A stretch of DNA of 7,568 nucleotides from Bacteroidota bacterium (GTDB taxonomy: Bacteria > Bacteroidota > Bacteroidia > Chitinophagales > Chitinophagaceae), in contig JAEYVW010000419.1 in the NCBI GenBank assembly GCA_023429365.1, positions 1 to 7,568 of the forward strand. Reading direction: 5' to 3'. Within the stretch, counting starts at the first letter, position 1; each line of letters begins with the position of its first letter. The notes beneath the pieces were generated by a model, which did not search any database, was not told the origin of the DNA, and was given only the letters and a program-made list of their open reading frames with translations. Both the position numbers and the translations under genes were made by a program. Shown piece after piece: positions 6,901 through 7,568 of this stretch.

Positions 6901-7335
6901 CCTTGCCAGACCCTGGCGTATTTGTCGACGCAGGTTATCGTGGTTGCCATCGAAATAGACCAGCATTTTATTATTGACCAGCTTTGTCACACCGCCTGTA
7001 TTTTGCCAGTCAATCCCCAACCCGATATTGGACTGCTGCATTTCATCGAAATTATTGTAGGCAACAATATTCATCCGGCGTTGCAACCCGTATTCCACGA
7101 ATTCTTCGATTTCCGGGAGTTCGGTTTCTGCTATCTGCGCAACATATTTACCAAGTCCAAGGCCATCCTGGCTGAAATAAGTGTTGAAATTCTCAGTTTG
7201 GTAATATTTCCATTTGAATTTCTGGTACTGGACGCGGTTTTTCCCAAACTCCACAGTATTGACCTGGGCATTTGCCCCTGCTCCGGTAAGTATTACAATA
7301 AAAAGACAACTGACCAGGCGTGATATTTTACTCAT
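3973..7335 (-). CDS. Exported TolB-like propeller / Omp85-like barrel fusion with degenerate peptidase domain
   Basis: 1120 residues from the ATG at 7335. Residues 1-23 are a signal peptide ending ANA-Q. Residues about 40-275 resemble the gluzincin-like peptidase domain placed before TolB propellers, but the HExxH site reads QGLAR (141-145) and the usual E in LPxWLxEG is D175, so zinc catalysis is unlikely. Residues about 285-600 carry TolB/PD40-type propeller repeats, for example ITNDVYDDLDPSF, GILYSSNRPS and HFTFISDENG. Residues about 625-700 are a highly charged, probably flexible linker. Residues about 715-1120 look like an Omp85/BamA-type barrel: GLRYKVFADW, YYLGGVDNW, LRGF (989-992), VVNSEIRVPVF, FFDIGTAW (1035-1042) and a C-terminal Phe as expected for BAM substrates. 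No POTRA domains are visible. The frame extends to an ATG at 7395, but this adds 20 polar residues before the signal peptide, so 7335 is preferred. Function unknown; probably an outer-membrane protein with a large periplasmic part. Confidence 0.9.
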   Translation of the reverse strand: MSKISRLVSCLFIVILTGAGANAQVNTVEFGKNRVQYQKFKWKYYQTENFNTYFSQDGLGLGKYVAQIAETELPEIEEFVEYGLQRRMNIVAYNNFDEMQQSNIGLGIDWQNTGGVTKLVNNKMLVYFDGNHDNLRRQIRQGLARVLVENVLFGDDLGEFAANQALLDLPKWLTDGYIQYAAENWSPSLDDDLRSVMLSGKYNNFYQFAFDNPELAGHSFWKYIADKYGKTRVTYFLYLSRIYRNLNNASQKVTKKKFKEVLRDFMVEVPQQYYKDLRGRRNVPKGQLSISEVIGKKDFIRFNAHPNLRSFTYAVVEFHQGKYSVVLMENFVDRKVLLKYGTRSKGDEINPNYPILAWDGKGTRLAVLYSEKGKLKMFVYDVVKRIKTVQQELPMFNQVQDMKYMLDENTLVMSAVRSGQTDIYVYKISDQSYDQITNDVYDDLDPSFVAFPNKTGILYSSNRPSAVAATSEDSLPGERFNIFLVDNWNKSEFKQISQLTALKFGNARYPSQYNSSHFTFISDENGINNRYAGFFRTERAGLDTLVFIGDEVLRNPPLAEVDSLLREWEKTDIDSVGYVSITNDSSYVFPLTNYQSSMLETRTAGDNQQVSEVVKLGDVKLLYRLRVDENALRRRNLTARPTEYMKQRIDEERRTRNRLAPTEAKKDSAKQNDFFQTEFDDEKTDTTQLGRVVDATEIRETPILSKAKLYEYRPPKYFTDYVVTGFNNTVLAVNKFQPYSGGSGPIYMANSGDFNGLIRMGTSDLMEDYKFIGGIRIAPNLRDNDVMFSFINQRKRFDWGAIYYRSSAEVLATVVYDNALVTGEAKQFASYYLATLKYPIDRVRSLRALIGPRYDRIVMSATNAATIKIPDLKRTYGQFSLEYVHDNTLNPATNIWHGLRYKVFADWFTQMSKSDQDGKFLFNVGVDARHYLPIYRNLIWAVRAAGDFSFGDQKVIYYLGGVDNWFSPKFNEGNRPAENYTYQSLALNLRGFKQNAAHGNNAAVVNSEIRVPVFSTFFNKPINNAFLRNFQLVQFFDIGTAWAGSVKNIRRPQSIYTNNDPGNPFTIRIKSGGIGPFAGGYGFGARSTLLGYFLRVDAAWEMNGLFRGKPMWYFAMGVDF

Positions 7336-7415
7336 AAAATCGTTGCTGTTTCGTGTACTGATAAGATCGTTGTTTTCCCATTGGGTGTTGCCCATACCCG
7401 CAATTGGTTATCTGG

Positions 7416-7423
7416 TATCTTTG
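7416..7423 (+). promoter_or_regulatory. Candidate -7 element TATCTTTG (plus strand)
   Basis: An exact match to the Bacteroidota TAnnTTTG -7 consensus, followed by C. No TTTG/TTG lies at the usual 19-21 bp upstream (the nearest TTG, 7388-7390, is 25 bp away). It would serve the possible divergent gene starting at 7530 with a leader of about 100 nt. Confidence 0.4.
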
Positions 7424-7452
7424 CCCCGGCTCATTCAATCTGGTGCTTGTCA

Positions 7453-7460
7453 CAAATTTA
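7453..7460 (-). promoter_or_regulatory. Candidate -7 element TAAATTTG (minus strand)
   Basis: Read on the minus strand this is an exact TAnnTTTG match, about 117 bp before the chosen start of the barrel-protein gene. The -33 region has no clear TTTG. The predicted leader is roughly 110 nt long, and no convincing Shine-Dalgarno sequence precedes the ATG at 7335, which is usual for Bacteroidota. Confidence 0.45.
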
Positions 7461-7529
7461 CCGGATTTCGGGGCCATAAATAAAAATACGAATAGGCAAT
7501 GACAAAATTCTCTTAATTCGCACGCTTTG

Positions 7530-7568
7530 ATGATGAGAAATTCGCCATCCAGCCACCTAAACAAAAAA
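7530..7568 (+). CDS. Possible 5' end of a divergent gene, cut by the window edge
   Basis: Two consecutive ATG codons (7530 and 7533) open a frame reading MMRNSPSSHLNKK with no stop before the edge; the frame is closed upstream by TGA at 7500. Thirteen codons are too few to identify a family. Support comes only from the TATCTTTG element about 107 bp upstream and the absence of another credible gene on this stretch. It may be chance. Confidence 0.28.
   Translation, partial: MMRNSPSSHLNKK

Noticed and set aside
6799..7323. 174-codon plus-strand frame opposite the barrel gene
   Set aside because: A long antisense frame caused by codon pattern on the other strand; the minus-strand protein has signal peptide and domains over the same bases.
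7382..7394. Small TGGG-TGTTG-CCCA hairpin before the barrel gene
   Set aside because: A 4-bp stem is too weak and is expected by chance; no attenuator or riboswitch pattern surrounds it.
7336..7395. Upstream ATG at 7395 as the start of the propeller-barrel protein
   Set aside because: It would put 20 polar residues ahead of a clear signal peptide that begins at the ATG at 7335.
7499..7516. Five-codon upstream frame (ATG to TAA) before 7530
   Set aside because: Too short to judge, with no ribosome-binding signal; frames like this are common by chance.
7328..7564. 78-codon minus-strand frame in the upstream region
   Set aside because: It covers both promoter candidates, overlaps the true gene start, and its translation shows no domain or signal.

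Overview
This window most likely comes from a Bacteroidota chromosome, probably a Chitinophagaceae-type member. The reasons are: promoter-like TAnnTTTG elements with T/A-rich leaders and almost no Shine-Dalgarno sequences, a creD cluster headed by a small winged-helix regulator, and a very long TolB-like propeller protein fused to an outer-membrane barrel. The family-level assignment is inference. I see no RNA genes, transposons or CRISPR arrays.

Region 1 (4-3309, plus strand) looks like one envelope operon. It encodes a winged-helix regulator, an uncharacterised four-helix membrane protein, a DgkA-type lipid kinase, a DUF1361 membrane protein and CreD. The last four genes are very tightly packed (a 4-bp ATGA overlap, then gaps of 2 bp and 21 bp). 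Between the regulator and the membrane genes lies a perfect inverted repeat (ACTTTG-N5-CAAAGT, 321-337), the best candidate operator. The picture is a one-component switch controlling an inner-membrane module that may combine lipid-carrier or diacylglycerol phosphorylation with CreD-type envelope maintenance.

Region 2 (3310-3457) is a short convergent intergenic region. It holds a strong GC-rich hairpin (3349-3380) that can end transcription from both sides, a 12-bp palindrome, and a weaker hairpin just past the minus-strand gene.

Region 3 (3458-7335, minus strand) holds two genes 32 bp apart. The upstream one encodes a 1120-residue exported protein with a degenerate gluzincin-like peptidase domain, a TolB-like beta-propeller, a charged linker and an Omp85/BamA-like barrel at the C terminus. 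The downstream one encodes a SnoaL/NTF2-like protein carried behind a lipoprotein signal.

Region 4 (7336-7568) is the upstream region of that pair. It has TAnnTTTG elements on both strands, pointing towards each other, and an open frame from 7530 that runs off the right edge and may be the start of a divergent gene.
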